Shown: positions 47,481 through 61,100, numbered from the stretch's first letter. The stretch is DNA of 64,000 nt from Lithospermum erythrorhizon (GCA_019722365.1 JADFUC010000709.1:1178001-1242000), one strand, 5' to 3'. A program made the numbers and translations. The notes: generated by a model not told the origin, from the letters alone.

Positions 47481-49935
47481 TCACCCATGCTTGTATTAGA
47501 TTTAGAAGAGCCTAGTGAATTTAATTCTTGGAATCTTGCACCCTATTACGCCATTACGGTATACTGTATTTATCACACCAATGAGGCAAATCAGGCAATG
47601 CCCAAACGATGGGTTAAGGGTATTATAGTCTATCTATGTAGGCAATTCATTAAAAATTGGGTTAAAGAAGGTACTATAATCTATATAGTTTCCAATCGAG
47701 GTCAGTTCGGTTCGGTTTTAGGAGCCGAACCGACTTTGGTCGGTTCGGATTGAATAGGCAAAGCGGTTCGGTTCGGTCGGTTCCAATCGGTTGATTCGGT
47801 TCGGTTATTTTCGATTCCGTTGAGTTCGGTTTTTTCGGTTATTTTAGGTTCTCAGTTGGCTACGGTTATATATATATAATATTTTAATTTTTTTAATTAA
47901 AAATTCAATCGGTTGATTTGGTTCCCGAACCGGGCAGCTTTTCGGTTTTTATTTTCGAGCAGAAATCGGTTACATTCAATCGATTCAGTTCGGAGTCGGT
48001 TAAGATTCGGATTTGTATTTTGTTGGAAGCCCTAATATGGGCGGGTTAATTTATCTTGATTTTTGTGTTTATTTACAAACCTTTGTACCTAGAAGTGATG
48101 TGACTTGAAATGCTCGAAACTATAAATTTACATCGTTTATCCTCGGACTTGCTCATAAATATGATGCATTAGATTAATGATTTGTAAATCAACGTATTTC
48201 TACATTATAGGACTTTTTGATTACAATAGGACTCTACAATACAAATTACATTTTGGTGAAATAGTTCTCTTCGGTGCAGTGCAGCGAAAACCGCTCCTCT
48301 AAATACGGAATGTCTTTGGGTGGTTTGATATGAGGGGTCGAGCAGTCGTAGTAGTGCGCAGAAAAGCATGGCTCGATCGAGTAAGTCATTTATATTTAGT
48401 GAGTATAACACTAAAGCGTTAAATTACAGTTAAATTAAAATGTCAGTGGTGAATTAATTTTAGTGATCTAATTGAACATGTTGCTAACTTTGATAGATGG
48501 TGACAGCACAGCTAGTCATGATAGTCTACATTAGGAGCCTCCAGATGAGTGTTCAGCTTAACGGCAACATTCAGGGCCTAATATTGATACTATATATCAT
48601 GAATTACTGAATTGGCATAATGTTTGAAACATTTGTAGTGGTATTAAAGTGGGGAGGAGGTCATTCTTATGCATTCATTCCACTAGGTTTGCTTATAATT
48701 TTTCTAAAATCAGTTATTATACTATTTTTATTAATTAAGCATTTGTTTGTTTTATACAAAATCAAATTTCATATTATACATCTCTCATTATTAAAATATT
48801 ACTCCAAAAAGTGTACTTCCAAAGCATAACCACACCACACCACACATAAACTAGTGATGCATATTCACAAAAGTAACTATAGTATGGGCCCATTAAATTT
48901 TCCACCATGACTTTTGGCTGCATTTTTCTACATCAGGCAGAGATTTCCTCAAAATAATGGAGGAATGTTTTAAGAATGAGACATCTGATATTTCTAGTTT
49001 TTACCAGTTTTTGTATAATCTATTTTTAAATTTGAGGATGAACAGAGTTTTACACACTCAACTGCAAGTGCTCTTACGATGCTCTCAATTAATTGGGTTG
49101 ACAAATCAAATAATGTCCTTCAACTACGTCTTTCACCTGATCTTAGACCCCGATTCATCCTCCTTGGATGATGCTTGAGCTAATCATATTTAACTTGATT
49201 ACTTATGTAGCCAAGCAAGCCCCAAACTACAACGTCGCAAACGTCATTGACCATCACCACTGACCATTCAGTTATTTTATTTTCTAGTTGAAAAGGTTAA
49301 TGGTGCCAAAAATTATTTTATTTTCACTTGACCATTTAGTTATTCCACATGCATATTCCACTACCCTAAGATCTAGTACAACAGATAGGCATTTGATTAA
49401 ATTATTTAATGCAACAAGAATACATATTCATATTAACTTATTTCACAATTTTTTACAGATTTATTCACGTATCTTAGGAGCGTCATGCCCAAGTGAAGAG
49501 CCGTTGGTGAAAAGTTATTATATTTTTAAAATGGTTTTTGTAAAATAATTATCAAAATTCATTTTTTTTCATGACATTTTATTTTGAATCATAAATGAAA
49601 TGGAAGCATTTGGTTAAAATTAAAATTAATTGATGTTGATGAAAAGGAAATGTGAAAAAAAGTATAATTCTAGGATGAAAACAGAAAGAAAGAAATCAAG
49701 AAAAAAGGAAATAGGTGCAAAGAAGGAAAAAATAAAATGAAACAGGCAAACTGGGAAAAATATATCATGACCTTCATGGCTTCATTACAGGTTTGGAGAA
49801 AAAAACATGTTGGCCCCTGGTCCCTGGAAATGACGAATCTAAAACACATTGCCCTACAGTAAAGAACTAACATACCATGTATCTCTCCACAGAAAGTGCA
49901 AAGTACAAACATACAAACTGTAACCCAAAAATAAC
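47480..49935. repeat. Segmental duplication, copy A (interrupted)
   Basis: Four blocks match copy B in the same order and orientation: 47485-47560, 48080-48160, 49070-49165 and 49670-49905. Examples are GAGCCTAGTGAATTTAATTC, AGAAGTGATGTGACTTGAAA, and TGACGAATCTAAAACACATT (TGATGAATCTAAAACAAGTG in copy B). The gaps hold extra sequence, including a CGGTTCGG-rich element. Confidence 0.75.
47690..48045. mobile_element. CGGTTCGG-rich transposon-like insert
   Basis: About 350 bp with more than a dozen copies of TTCGGTTCGG or TCGGTT and a central AT tract (TATATATATATAATATTTTAA). It sits inside copy A of the segmental duplication and is absent from copy B, so it is probably an insertion. The class is not clear; termini were not resolved. 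Confidence 0.45.
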
Positions 49936-51160
49936 CTACTTCTGAAAAAAGGGTTGCATAGGACCGTTAATCCTTCATTCACAATTATAGATCTTGTACA
50001 CAGTTCATAACATGTTTTATATGTATGTTTACTCTATGCTATGATTTTTTATTTCCATCAATATGTGTAGTCATGCCATCTGTAGAAAACTGATATTCTT
50101 CTGTAATTGTTCTGAAAACGAAAAGAACAAATCAATAGGTAGCTATTGTAGTAAGCGCCAAAAAGGGGGTGGGGGAATGAGTGTTCAATCATCCTATCGT
50201 TGGGCTCCATACACCCATGTATCTACTCGAGTAATAGGAACTTTTGGGTATTTTATCAGCTCCAAACCATATCTATTGTTGGTCGGTATTATAAAGTGCT
50301 CAGAGGATATACTTCATGAAGTTTCAAACGTTGTTTTAACTTTGCTACATCGAGTTTCCATAAAATGAATCATGGTTCATGTTCAAACACCATCGTTTGT
50401 TTCTCAGGGAACTATATAGTTCACATATTAGAATAGATCTATAAGAAATTAGAACAACACTGGAACAGATGCTCATCGACTCAAACTACAAAGTACAAAC
50501 ATTACCACCACAGAAACTGTAATCCGAAATAAACCTGCTTCTTAACAACAACAAAAAGGTTGCATAGGTAAACTCAGTGAATCTTCTGAGTTCTAACAGA
50601 ATTGGAAGCTTCTTCTAATAAGCCCTTCAATAAATAAATAAATTAAAACCACTTAAAATAAAGAAATTAAAATCAAGCAATAATTAAGATAAAAATCAAT
50701 CTAAAAGATAAAAAAAAAGGAGTATCTATGCGATTTTACACAATTTAAGACAAAATTCTGTGCTTCTCGTTTTCAGGGCGGCCTTCATACATCTTAGGAA
50801 ACACCATACATCTTAGGAAACACCAGACATACTTCTAATGTCGTTAGATAAGTAGACGAAAACAAAAAAACAAATGAAAACCATGCTATATTATAAAAAC
50901 GATGAGAATTAAAGAACTGCATGAGGCATATAATGTCGAACCGCCAACAGGACCTTCCCAGCAACAAGACAGCCATGATCGCGGCAATTAGTTCAAAAAT
51001 GACCATAGCAAATCAGTAAAAAAGGAAGGGCTGGCGAGAAGATTCAAGCTTGTGGTGCCCAAGAAGAGATGGATTAAAGGCAGGTCTCACAGTAGTGACT
51101 GGATCTGCATATATATTGTTTTTGTGTTTTAGGAATATCCCTGTTCGGATATAGCTCTCT
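49936..51160. other. Spacer with short local duplication
   Basis: The phrase around 49908-49960 (ACAAACTGTAACCC..AAATAACCTACTTCT..GGTTGCATAGG) recurs at about 50500-50575. CATACATCTTAGGAAACACCA is repeated in tandem at 50787-50825. No gene is seen. Confidence 0.45.
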
Positions 51161-52900
51161 GGTTCCGATGCCAATGATTAAACCGAAAGATTGTCCCTAA
51201 TGAAATCACCATCCCTCTCTCACTTATTAACCTTATATATCACAACTTAGTCATATTATCATTTTCAATAACAGAGGATGCAATAACAGCATAATTCAGA
51301 AGCGTAGCACCTTGTAGAAAATACAACGTACGCTTACACGCATAGAATCGGCGCCGAGCGCCAGAGGCGTTTATCGCTCGCGCCGTATGGCCCAGGCGCA
51401 TTTTGCATGCAGCATTCAGTAATCAGTGCAGTGTGATGGAGAGCATCTGCGTCTTAAAGATACAAAAACTACGTATGAGTCCTAATATTCCACATACTTC
51501 TCCATTGCTGCGAAGCAGGCTGGTAGCCATAGAAATATTACCCAGCTACTTTGCTTATAAATTCGAAAATATTCTCTGAGGCGGATATCGAGAATCAAAT
51601 ATCCACTTCGGTGTAAAACATGTGGTTATCCGACTAATGCTATATATTCCTCCCAGTTTTGTACTACTCATGTATTGTGATTGCTAGATCATTCATTAAA
51701 CGCCTGCTTCTTAGGACAATCGATTTTTCAATGTCTCTTCCTTGATATCATGAAATCCATAATTTAGTTTGAATTGTTTCTTAAAACTTTCCATGACAAA
51801 TGCCCCATTACTATTGGTGAATAAATTGACATTTTTAAGTATCGGCCCAGAGCGAAATTCTGGTATGTTTGATTCTTTATTGAAGAAGTCGTCACCTTTT
51901 TCTAGAGTTATAGAATCTTTATCATTTAGTATAGTTCGCCAAAATTTTCATATGATCTTTAGGTAAAAATTAAACATAATTAAATGGCATCGCCAAATAC
52001 GTCAGAATAAGCATCAATACATAAATCTAGTAATATGCGTATTTAGTTTATCTAAATAGTCTCTTAAGGGCGTAAGCTTCATACGTCTATGAATTTCAGC
52101 AGGCGTTGTTCGTGACTTGTTAGTTAAAACAGTCGTATCATCTTTGGGAACAGGCGCTGATCCAGTGACGCCACTGCTGAGAAACTTCCGTAGAATGCCG
52201 TCCTCCGGAGACAATAGCAGCGTTGAGTGTGCGCTTCTCACTCCAAGAATCACAATTTTCCAGCGGAACCGATTGAAGCCGGATCCTTAGTGAGAGGAGG
52301 CACGAATCACTCTCTTGATAATCATACACTATTTACTATCGTCAAAGCTATTTATAAATTAAACACCATATGCTTCCAGTCTTTCTGGCCCATAAATCTT
52401 AGGATCAGGATAAAGAACTTTGATCTGGGTTTATTTATAATGAATCTGAATGCAGGATCGCTGAGGAATTCACGTGGTATTGCCCGACAGAGAGTAAATA
52501 ACAGGATGTTTAATGTAGGTAATCCTATGATAATCATTAGAAGTAATACGAAGCCGAATGCCGTAAAACTTCGAGGAAGCAGTTACAGTTGAGCTGACAG
52601 GCTTTTGCTCTGGATGTATAGATTATCACGTCGGATGAATAATTTATCATTTAGAAGCCCCGATACATAATCTTTAGCCAGAAATATAACTTTCACCATA
52701 TGGGATATTTAGATTCTGATCAGATTTAGGTAGCTAGAGATTCGGCTCGATTCTGACCTAGCGTTTGCTTAGAGAAATAAAGAAAGGAACATATATTCTG
52801 CGTGTAAAATTTGAATGAGAAAATCCCAGCATGAATGATATTCTCTGAAGTGGGGATTGAGAATCGTTACATGAGGAATTTTAATGAATTTAGAAAAGGA
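51161..52900. mobile_element. Decayed LTR-retroelement material
   Basis: CTGGTTCCGATGCCAATGATTAAACC (about 51160-51185) resembles a minus-strand tRNA-Met primer-binding site next to an LTR edge. The following block shares AAACCGAAAGATTGT with the solo LTR near 39.2 kb. The GC-richer stretch that follows (51340-51420) and the short frames at 51769-51966, 52014-52253 and 52227-52592 are not recognised. Element limits are unknown. Confidence 0.35.
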
Positions 52901-52929
52901 AATTATATTGAGAAGTAATATATATGAAA

Positions 52930-53250
52930 CTTGTCATAATTTATTCTAGAGTCAGTCGGGCCATTTCAACAATCAGGAACCGGATAAGTTTTAGCAGGAT
53001 CAGGCAGGGCCAGTGATTCCAGTCAAGTTCGGTGGGACCGGATCGATCAAACCGGTGTGCGGTTTCGGTCCGTGTTCGGGATCCGATAGTAACCCGATAT
53101 TAGATGTCAGGTTAGATAGTATCAGATATCGAAATGAAGAATAGGTTTAGTTTTTTAATATTAAATTACGGATCCGGATCCGGTTTGAATCACCGGTCGG
53201 GATCGGTTTGAATCTTAGGATTCGGATGTTGGATCGGGCCAGGATCAGGT
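52930..53250. repeat. GGATCCGG/CGGTTT-rich repeat patch
   Basis: A run of GGTTTGAATC, GGATCCGGATCCGG, GGATCGG and CCGGTCGGGATCGG words. It is similar in character to the CGGTTCGG insert at 47.7 kb but with a different unit. Probably a related class of insertion. Confidence 0.4.
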
Positions 53251-54674
53251 CGTTCGGATGGACTTCGGACGGTCGTAGGTTAGGATGCATGGGTCAGAGG
53301 AACAACACTACTTGTCAACGCGTCTGTTGTGTCGAACCGCGGATATGTATTTGGATATGTAGCCCAAAACATCATCCTTGTGTAGAAATCGTTGATAATA
53401 CATATAGCTAAGCAATGAGCCAAATTGTGTCATACCAACGATACGCTGTTCATCCATATAGTTGTGTTAGTTCCGTTCTCAAGATCACATGCCATCCATG
53501 TAACAAAATCCTAAACAAAACAATGTCAATCAATATTTTCTCCAAACTTTCAGAAAAATAAAATAAGAATTTGTGAGTCCCAATTATCAAAATTAATTTG
53601 ATTTAATAAACAATTAATTTGGATGATCATAATTAAATCAATTCAGTCCCAAAATTCGAATATTCCAATTAAGCCTAATGTCCTTCTGTCTTCCCAATCA
53701 TCCAAAATTTGAAGTATTGATTACAGACAGTATGTTCAGCAACAATCAATTGTTAAGAAATTAATTCAATTCAATTAACAAAACATAATTAATCCAAATT
53801 CAGTCTAATATTTCAGTTTAATAAAAGCATGAATTGTGAGAATTCAACAATTTGAAACCAACCCACTAAGTAAAGATGCTGCAAAACAATTATAACTAGG
53901 CAATCAAATATATACATGAGATAACACTCAAATAATCTATACTAACTAGATAAAACACAACAATAGATTCAACATATATAATGAAAACGAGCAAAAGAAA
54001 GAGACGGATTATGGAGAATAGAATTCTCAATTGTGGCTCATGGTCCAAGAATCCTAATGGGTTTTCTGACCTTAAAATTGAAATTTAGTATCTTAATTGG
54101 CGACTTGAGATGAAATCTAAATAAATTTAGCATATCTTTTCGTATACAATAAAAACTTTGGTTTAAATATTCATAAATGTAGATTACTGCAATTTAACGC
54201 TTATTATATATTTTATTGATTTAAAATTTTAATAACTCTGACATTAATAAAGCGATAATAAGCTGATAAATAAGTTAGAGATAAAATTCAATCTAGCATA
54301 CACGGAAGTATATGTATACACAAAAAGTCTTATATCTTCAAAATTTATTAAGATTTTGATTAATTATATTTAGGAATATGTTGATTTGAATATATATTTT
54401 ATTTAATTTATCAATTTAAATAGTGAATCTAAATAAAAAACATATACATTTTTTCTATTATAAGAGATTCATTCTAATATTCATATGAAACGTAGTAGGG
54501 ATATAATAGTCTAATCATAATTTTAGTGATATTTCGGACAAATGGTTTTAAATGGATTCTTACATTTGAGATAACTATCAATTTGTTCTAAGATAGTGTT
54601 TTTGTCAATCTTGTTCATTTCTCCTTTTTTTATTAAGAAATTTAAAGAGAATTTATTAGAGGTTAAAATCAGTT
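53251..54674. other. AT-rich spacer
   Basis: No gene recognised. Confidence 0.4.
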
Positions 54675-55490
54675 ATTCCTTCCATGTTTGTATTAGAAGA
54701 GCCTAGTGAATTTAATTCTTGGAATCTTGTATCCTATTACTCTTTACCAATGAATCTCAACCAACACTTTGATTGTTCTTTACAAACTACTTAGAAGTGA
54801 TGTGACTTGAAATATCAGAAACTATAAATTTACTAGTGTTCAATGAATGAGGTGAACTATATATAGAAAAAAACTGAAGATTGTTGATTGCATTAATGAG
54901 AATTTACCCTCGGACTTGCTCTACTACTGGAGTACTGGACAACATAAATGTTTTAAATGCAGAAATCTCGCACTGGTCTTATTCAAAGTTTGGGGAGGAG
55001 GTCCCATTCACCCACTTACGATGCGCTCAATTAATTGGTTTGACGAATGAAATGCATGCCAAAAGATTTGTTCATAGCCGAATTATCAACTAATGTTCGT
55101 CGACTGCATCTTTCACTGATCTTAGTGCACTAAATTCAAATTATCACGTGTAAAAGGAAATACAAAGCGTAGAAGCGAAATGAAATTAAAAACCGTGAAA
55201 GGAGGTTGTGACAAGGAAAGCGAAGGAATTACATAATGAATGGGTAGAAATTAAATTAATAAATACTTGGATGAAAGAAATAGAAAAAGAAATAAATCAA
55301 GGGAAAAAGAGGGAAGAAAAATTGCAAAGAAAGCAAGAAAACAAAATAAAAAAAGGCAAACTAGGAAAAAATATCGCGGCCTTCATGCTTCATTACAGAT
55401 TTGGGAAGGAAAAAACATGGTGGCCTAGTAATGATGAATCTAAAACAAGTGCCCTATTAAAGAACTAACAAAGCATGTGTATCTCCTTAC
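54675..55490. repeat. Segmental duplication, copy B (compact)
   Basis: The uninterrupted counterpart of copy A: 54686-54740, 54785-54915, 55012-55125 and 55300-55485. It is about 0.8 kb long against 2.4 kb in copy A. Its frame at 55208-55468 (Lys/Glu-rich) falls in an A-rich tract and is unlikely to be a protein. Confidence 0.75.
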
Positions 55491-55990
55491 TCTTTGAATG
55501 GAAACAGAGGTTTAATGCTTCTCTTTTTGTGGGTGCACAAGGGTGGGGCACACATGAGATTATTATGTCTTTATTTGGCTGGACCTCCTCACCTGTGGAA
55601 CTTCAACTACATTCATCTCTGACCTAAATAACATAGACCAAACATAGCCACCCCTAATAGTTGGTTTCTGATTTTGTTTTTTGTTAGGCTTTACAACCAT
55701 GGTTTTCATAAGCACAAACATGTATAAGCAGAAAGAGGCATATCATATGGTTTATATCTATGTAGCGCAATACTTTATTTTTAGTGTCTGGTAGCACCGA
55801 ACTTTCAGGCAGACCACATCACTATTTTTAGTGTCTATCATACATCACGATTTAACACAATATCTTTTGAGCAGAAATGACTATTATGCCCTTTAGACTT
55901 AAAAGTCAAATTCTTGTCCTTCTAATCAATTAAGTCATTCTTCGTTCCAGTGCGCTTTCGAGGACCACACCCCAGCTTAAAAAAACTCTT
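55491..55990. other. Spacer
   Basis: No gene recognised. Confidence 0.35.
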
Positions 55991-56019
55991 TAACTATATA
56001 AATCAACGAATATCAATCA

Positions 56020-56155
56020 ATGATGGCGAGAAAGAGACGACGGTATGAAAGCCATGAAGTTGAGGAAGAACCCGAACCCTTTTTCCCCGAGGTAGAAGAA
56101 CCGGAACCCTTTTGGAGAGAAGAAGGAGTCCCGCACAATTTGCCAAAATCATATG
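56020..56155 (+). CDS. Putative first exon, unknown protein
   Basis: An ATG at 56020 follows TATATAAAT (55994-56002) closely. The frame of 45 codons is basic then acidic (ARKRRRYESHEVEEEPEPFF, then EEPEPFWREEGVPHN), with a twice-repeated E(E/V)EEPEPF. It stops at a clean ATG|GTAAGT donor (last exon base 56155). No following exon was recognised in the 2.6 kb downstream. The short TATA-to-ATG distance (under 30 bp) is odd. It may be the start of a broken gene. Confidence 0.3.
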
Positions 56156-57300
56156 GTAAGTTCTGAAGAATTATACTTGGGGGTGGTTGAATTTTGAAAT
56201 TTTATTCTTCGTGGCGTGCGTTATTCTGGGGGAGGACAAGCGACTAGCCGTAATAAAGATGAGGCATGTGGAAGGTTTGCCGAGTTTGGTGGTCATCGTG
56301 TGTATTCGGAAATTGGGTTAGTCTTGGAGCTATTCAGGGTTGTGGCTATTTGATATAAATTTGTCTTATCTGTTGAGGAAGATGGGAGGCTCCTTTGGCA
56401 TTTGTTTTTTGTATTCTAATGGAGTAATTGCTTTAGATGATGGAGTTAGTTCAGTTGAAGACCCAGAATATGTAAGGAAGACATGATTAGATAGTGCAAG
56501 AGGTTAAATAGGATGTTATACTTACTTTACACAGTCGGAGATTTAGCAAGAGTTTCTTTCTTGGGTGAAATGTATGATTCCATGAAAATTAAGCTAAATC
56601 ACATTGAAGGAACTCTCGACGAAGAGCGTTGTTGTCGGCTTTGAAGAAAATACTAAAATACCGTTGTTGCCGTGGTACCACTGAATGGGTTGAAAGTATG
56701 GAAGTTGAAGAATTCAGGATTAGGAAATAAATCTGAGGTGAAGGTATGGAGAGGAAATCGGGGGTCGGGGGAATAGAGGCAGGAATTTGAGGCGAGTTTG
56801 AGAAAGATTTGAGGGGGTCGAGGGGATGGATACTTTGCTTGAATATATAGCCATTGTCTTTGAGATATTGATTAGAAACTTCAGACTTTTCATACGGGAA
56901 AAGAAATTTTAGTGAAAGATTACGAGTCGGTCGAGGAGAAAATGGAGGTGGCAAAGTGAGGCTTCTGATAAAATAGATGGTGGTGCGTACTACGCGGATG
57001 AGGAAGGAAGGAATGTTTGAGGATTTGGGGCAGTGATGTATGACATTGGGCAGCTGCTGATGCTATTTGAAGCCCAGCTCAACAGTTGCATGAATTAGTG
57101 AAATGGCGAGAAGAGGGAAGAGGGAGTCGGTTCAGGTAGGAGGAGGCGGAAAGAAAAAAATAGAAAATCTCTGATCTGGCATTGACGAACCTCAGCGTCG
57201 GTGTTAATCCCAACATAGTATCTTTCTGATTTTAAGAAACTTGTTAGGGGTATCACGTGCTTGACAGAAGCCCATTGATTTAGCAAAAAATAGGCCAAGG
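56156..57300. other. Unrecognised GC-richer sequence
   Basis: More G-rich on the plus strand than the flanks. The minus frame at 56589-56954 (121 codons, Pro/Ser-rich) could be a decayed gag-like region, but no motif supports this. Confidence 0.25.
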
Positions 57301-57960
57301 AGAGTTAATGTCAAATGTGTCAATCTGCAGTTGTGCATTCTTCGTCTTAATATTCCTAGAAGTTTAGCGCGTCGAGGGACTACTATGTATTAAGACAATG
57401 GACCAGAACCATATACATAGGACCTCAGTAGAAATCCAAATCTGCAGCGGAAATGGTTGGCGAGAGATATGTAGACCAGGGTTGAAGAACCCGACCATAT
57501 CGATGAATTCCTTGCATCGGTGATGTATATGGCAGCACGAAGGTCGAGATGGAGTCGGCCAGCTGCATAGAGCCATCAGCTGACGGGGTATAATGTAAAC
57601 CATGATTGCTAGATTGTGGAGTTATGCGAAGGAGATGATTGACATAATGCCTGGGTCGACTGTCATCATCAAACAAGAAGAGCAAAAATTCCAGCGAATA
57701 TGTAGCATTGAAGAAAGGGGTTTTGGCGGGTGTAAGCGTTGTATGTGCCTCGGCAGTTTATTTTTGAAAGGATTGGTTTCCAAAGAATTCGAATCTTGAC
57801 TGCTTGTTGGTCTTGATCTTGTTTCTTGGCATTTATCACATTGCATAGGTCAGTCGAAGTTGAGAATCTGGATTCGTGGACATGGTTCGTGAGGGTTGAA
57901 GAGGATCGGTGATGGACCGTCGACGGACTCTTGGGTCTCGTAGTGACCCATTGAGGTAAC
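57300..57960 (-). mobile_element. Possible Ty3-gypsy integrase relic
   Basis: On the minus strand QCDKCQETRSRP (start at 57846) resembles the integrase zinc-binding end, and further on LHYTPSADGSMQL resembles the AYHPQTDGQTE core of gypsy integrases, in the expected order. The pieces are in different frames and heavily mutated. Alternative: coincidental similarity. Confidence 0.35.
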
Positions 57961-59689
57961 TACATCGCCATTTTTGTCTTTTGGCGTACTTGAAAGCCCG
58001 CGGCACTATTAAATGTGAAGTCTTAACTAAGCATTGTCCCCGAGATATTTGTAGGGTCTTGAGTTACCATAAAAAGAATAGGTTGCGGATCACGGAACCA
58101 CAGTTAATGTGTCAAAGCGCCTTGGCATGATTGAATGAAAGATTCCCGGGGAAACTCTTGAAGAATATGATGTGGAGTGTGCTCGAAATTTTGCTAATGA
58201 ACCATATTTCCAAATGAAGATCGTGACTTAGGAATGTGAGTTTGGAGGATCAGAGGCACTTTGTTGTATTGATCGAAATGGGCAGAACCATACATTCGGC
58301 ACTGGAGACAGCGTGTAGAATTGACAAATAGTGGGCGGAGGCATTGGCGTTTTTCATCATGAATAGAGGGACATTCCGATTATTCTGCAATGTTAGATCT
58401 ATTTATCATTACCATCACCAGCCAATGGATAAGTAAGCGGCGTGAGGGAAGTTGAATTATAGAGGTCAGTGGAGTTAAAAGGTTGGCAGGGTATTTGGAA
58501 AGGAAGAAACTCATGACTTATTATTTAAAACTGGGTTCTCAAGTGGGGTTATACGCTAACCACGGTTTTTGTGGTTGATAAGTGAGAAGAGGGAGTGCTC
58601 GTGTGGGTTGGGAGACACGCACGGAGTTTGTGTATACAAATCGAAAACAAGATCCAGAAAATATGTACCAGGTGATTTTTACTTTTGAGGCACAGTTGAA
58701 ATCTACAGCAACACTTGAACCGTTAGAGGTCCTATGTGAAAATTATATAGATGGTGTAATGCAAATCATGGTTTGAGGATCTTAAAGTGAAATACATTCA
58801 TTTTCTGTGATGGCGACCCGTTAAATGGCTTGGCTAAATTAAGTTAAGTTAGACCTTAATAAGTTGCTAATGAGTTGAACTGTTTGTTAAGTTGAATTAA
58901 ATAAGTAGCCAAGTCAAATATCAATAATCTTTGAGTTATAGAGTAAATACTAAAGTGCAGGACAATTAAATAACTATTTAGTGATTCTGACTATTCAATC
59001 GATATTCATAAAATCATAGGACATAATTGAAATACATTTCGTTATATGATTCTCTTCATTTCATAGCAAATATAACTTCAACGTCATTGTGTTGTGTTGC
59101 TTACTGAATATTAGTAAGTTGTATAATAATAGTATTAATTACTATTATTATGTGATTAATAGTGAATCTAGCTCATGACACTAAATTATCATTAGAACCC
59201 ACACAATATCTGATTGCTAAGTTGAACACTAAGTTACGATGTCACGTTAACCCAGTTGGTAAATGAATTGATGAGTATCATGTAGACATGAAGTGAACTG
59301 ATTCTAGATTTGATTTCCAACCTCCCGGCTTGCCATAGATTATCTTTACAAATTCCATACATGGAGTCTACAGTCGTAGGCTAACCATAAGAAGTGTGTC
59401 ATGAAACGCCTGACTTTCTTTACTTTCAGTATAAGCTGAATAAGCATTTATGGCGTCCATGCAATCAATTTTATTGTGTAGGCTGGTGGGTAAAAATCCT
59501 CAATCTCCTTCAACATCTATAGCTATACTCAACATGTGATGTCTTGTTTCTAATCCCACTTCCCAAGCGGACGTTTGGTCATAGTCAAATCTGAACATAT
59601 AAAGGATGGTTCTTATGGTAGGTCTAGGAATTAATGAACCTAAAATTCTAAACAAATGTAACAGGACACGAATCTCATATCTTCATGAA
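57961..59689. other. Probable transposon debris and spacer
   Basis: No recognised gene. The plus frame at 58582-58776 (64 codons) is unassigned. The stretch 58830-58920 is rich in AAGTTRA words. Confidence 0.3.
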
Positions 59690-60469
59690 TTCGTTCCGGT
59701 CATACCCAGGCTCACAGGTCGCCCCAGGGCCGTGATCTGATCTGTAATTAAGCATTGATCAGTCTTGATTGTCTAAATAAACACATGTTAATTAAATGAT
59801 CATTTAACTTCTCGGCTAATTTTATCCTTATGTTTAAGGCTTGAAGGGTGTAATTAAGGTTAAATTATTTACCTCTAGAAGCATGTTCTTTAAGTTTAAC
59901 GCTTTCACTTTCGTGAGGATCTGGCTACGTGTATATTATAAGGATTCCAGGCATGGTCATAGCGAACAAATATATTAAAATATAAGAAGCAATAATATTC
60001 AAATATTTGTTCACATAACACAATAGATACGACAGCTTCTTTTATTATTTGCATCACTTTCAATCATCTTTTTGGCTTTAAGTGGTTAGTAAAGTCGGCA
60101 ATTGGCCTCTGTTCATCTATGATATCTCTGTCGGGTGATACTTTACGAATGCGTGCTTGGATTTGTGATGTGCTCGGGGTTCCTTGGCTTGAGCTATTGC
60201 CCCGATGTTGTCACAAAAGCGGCTCAAATTTTTAACATGATGGAACTTCTTTATCAACCTTCGCTTCTTCATGAGCCGAATAACAGATATCTAGTTAAAT
60301 GAGTACTCTGGGCTCTCAGGAATCTTTACTCCACCGTTAGAGACAAAAATACATACCGGGCCCAGGGAGTTTAATGGCGTCGGCTGATGTACCTGTCATT
60401 TCTTCTCTTCATCTCCACGTATACCAAGAAAACATCTTTTAGTTCTTCGGATAGCGGATACAATCAAAT

Positions 60470-61100
60470 TGGCTTTCCACTAGTTAGCTTGGTATCTCTT
60501 GGTTACACTTAGTGCATAAGACACATCGGGTCTAGTGCTGGCGTAAAATATATGGCAAGCATAAGAGTATAAATTTAGTTTACATTCATCGTATAGAGGC
60601 AGATGACCTCTTTCTGGAATTGAACTCCATGTCCATGAGAGGATTCCCTTCTTGGAATTACTCATGTTGAACTAACACTTCCTACTTAAATATCCACGAC
60701 AAAAGTCAAATCAGCCTCTTTGATCCAGTGGATCTTTTGTTAAATCTTTAGCTAAGTCCTTCATTGAAACATTGTCTTCAGTTTAGTAACTCTCGATTAT
60801 TTCCAATCAGTACTTATCCATTGACATAGGGGTTATGAATGATATAACTCAACATGCATGTAGTTCTTAGCGTTCTTGATGGAAACCAAACTCTTGGATT
60901 GATTCATAAACGTAGATTCAACTAGGGATACCTTAAGACCACTTTTTGAGCCATGCTATACTTGATCATAGGACATATAGCCTGGAGGTTGTACGTATCT
61001 GCGTCTTCGCCAAATTTCCATTCGGGAAAGCGATTAACACGTCCGTTTGCCCATATTTCATAGTCATGAAATGTCAATGACTAATAAAGTTATCCGGATA
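60470..61100 (-). mobile_element. Ty1-copia polyprotein relic (reverse transcriptase)
   Basis: Minus-strand translation gives SKKGILSW and, after a gap, ASTRPDVSYALSVTKRYQAN, the conserved end of the copia reverse transcriptase. Upstream on the same strand (about 61030-60930) FPNGNL..SSIAWLKKWS matches the FLNGNL..KSIYGLKQAS block, with stops inside. The order and strand are right for one decayed element running leftwards. It is not coding now. Confidence 0.65.

Noticed and set aside
55208..55468. Lys/Glu-rich 86-codon frame as a coiled-coil protein
   Set aside because: The same A-rich tract in copy A of the duplication does not keep the frame, so it is compositional.
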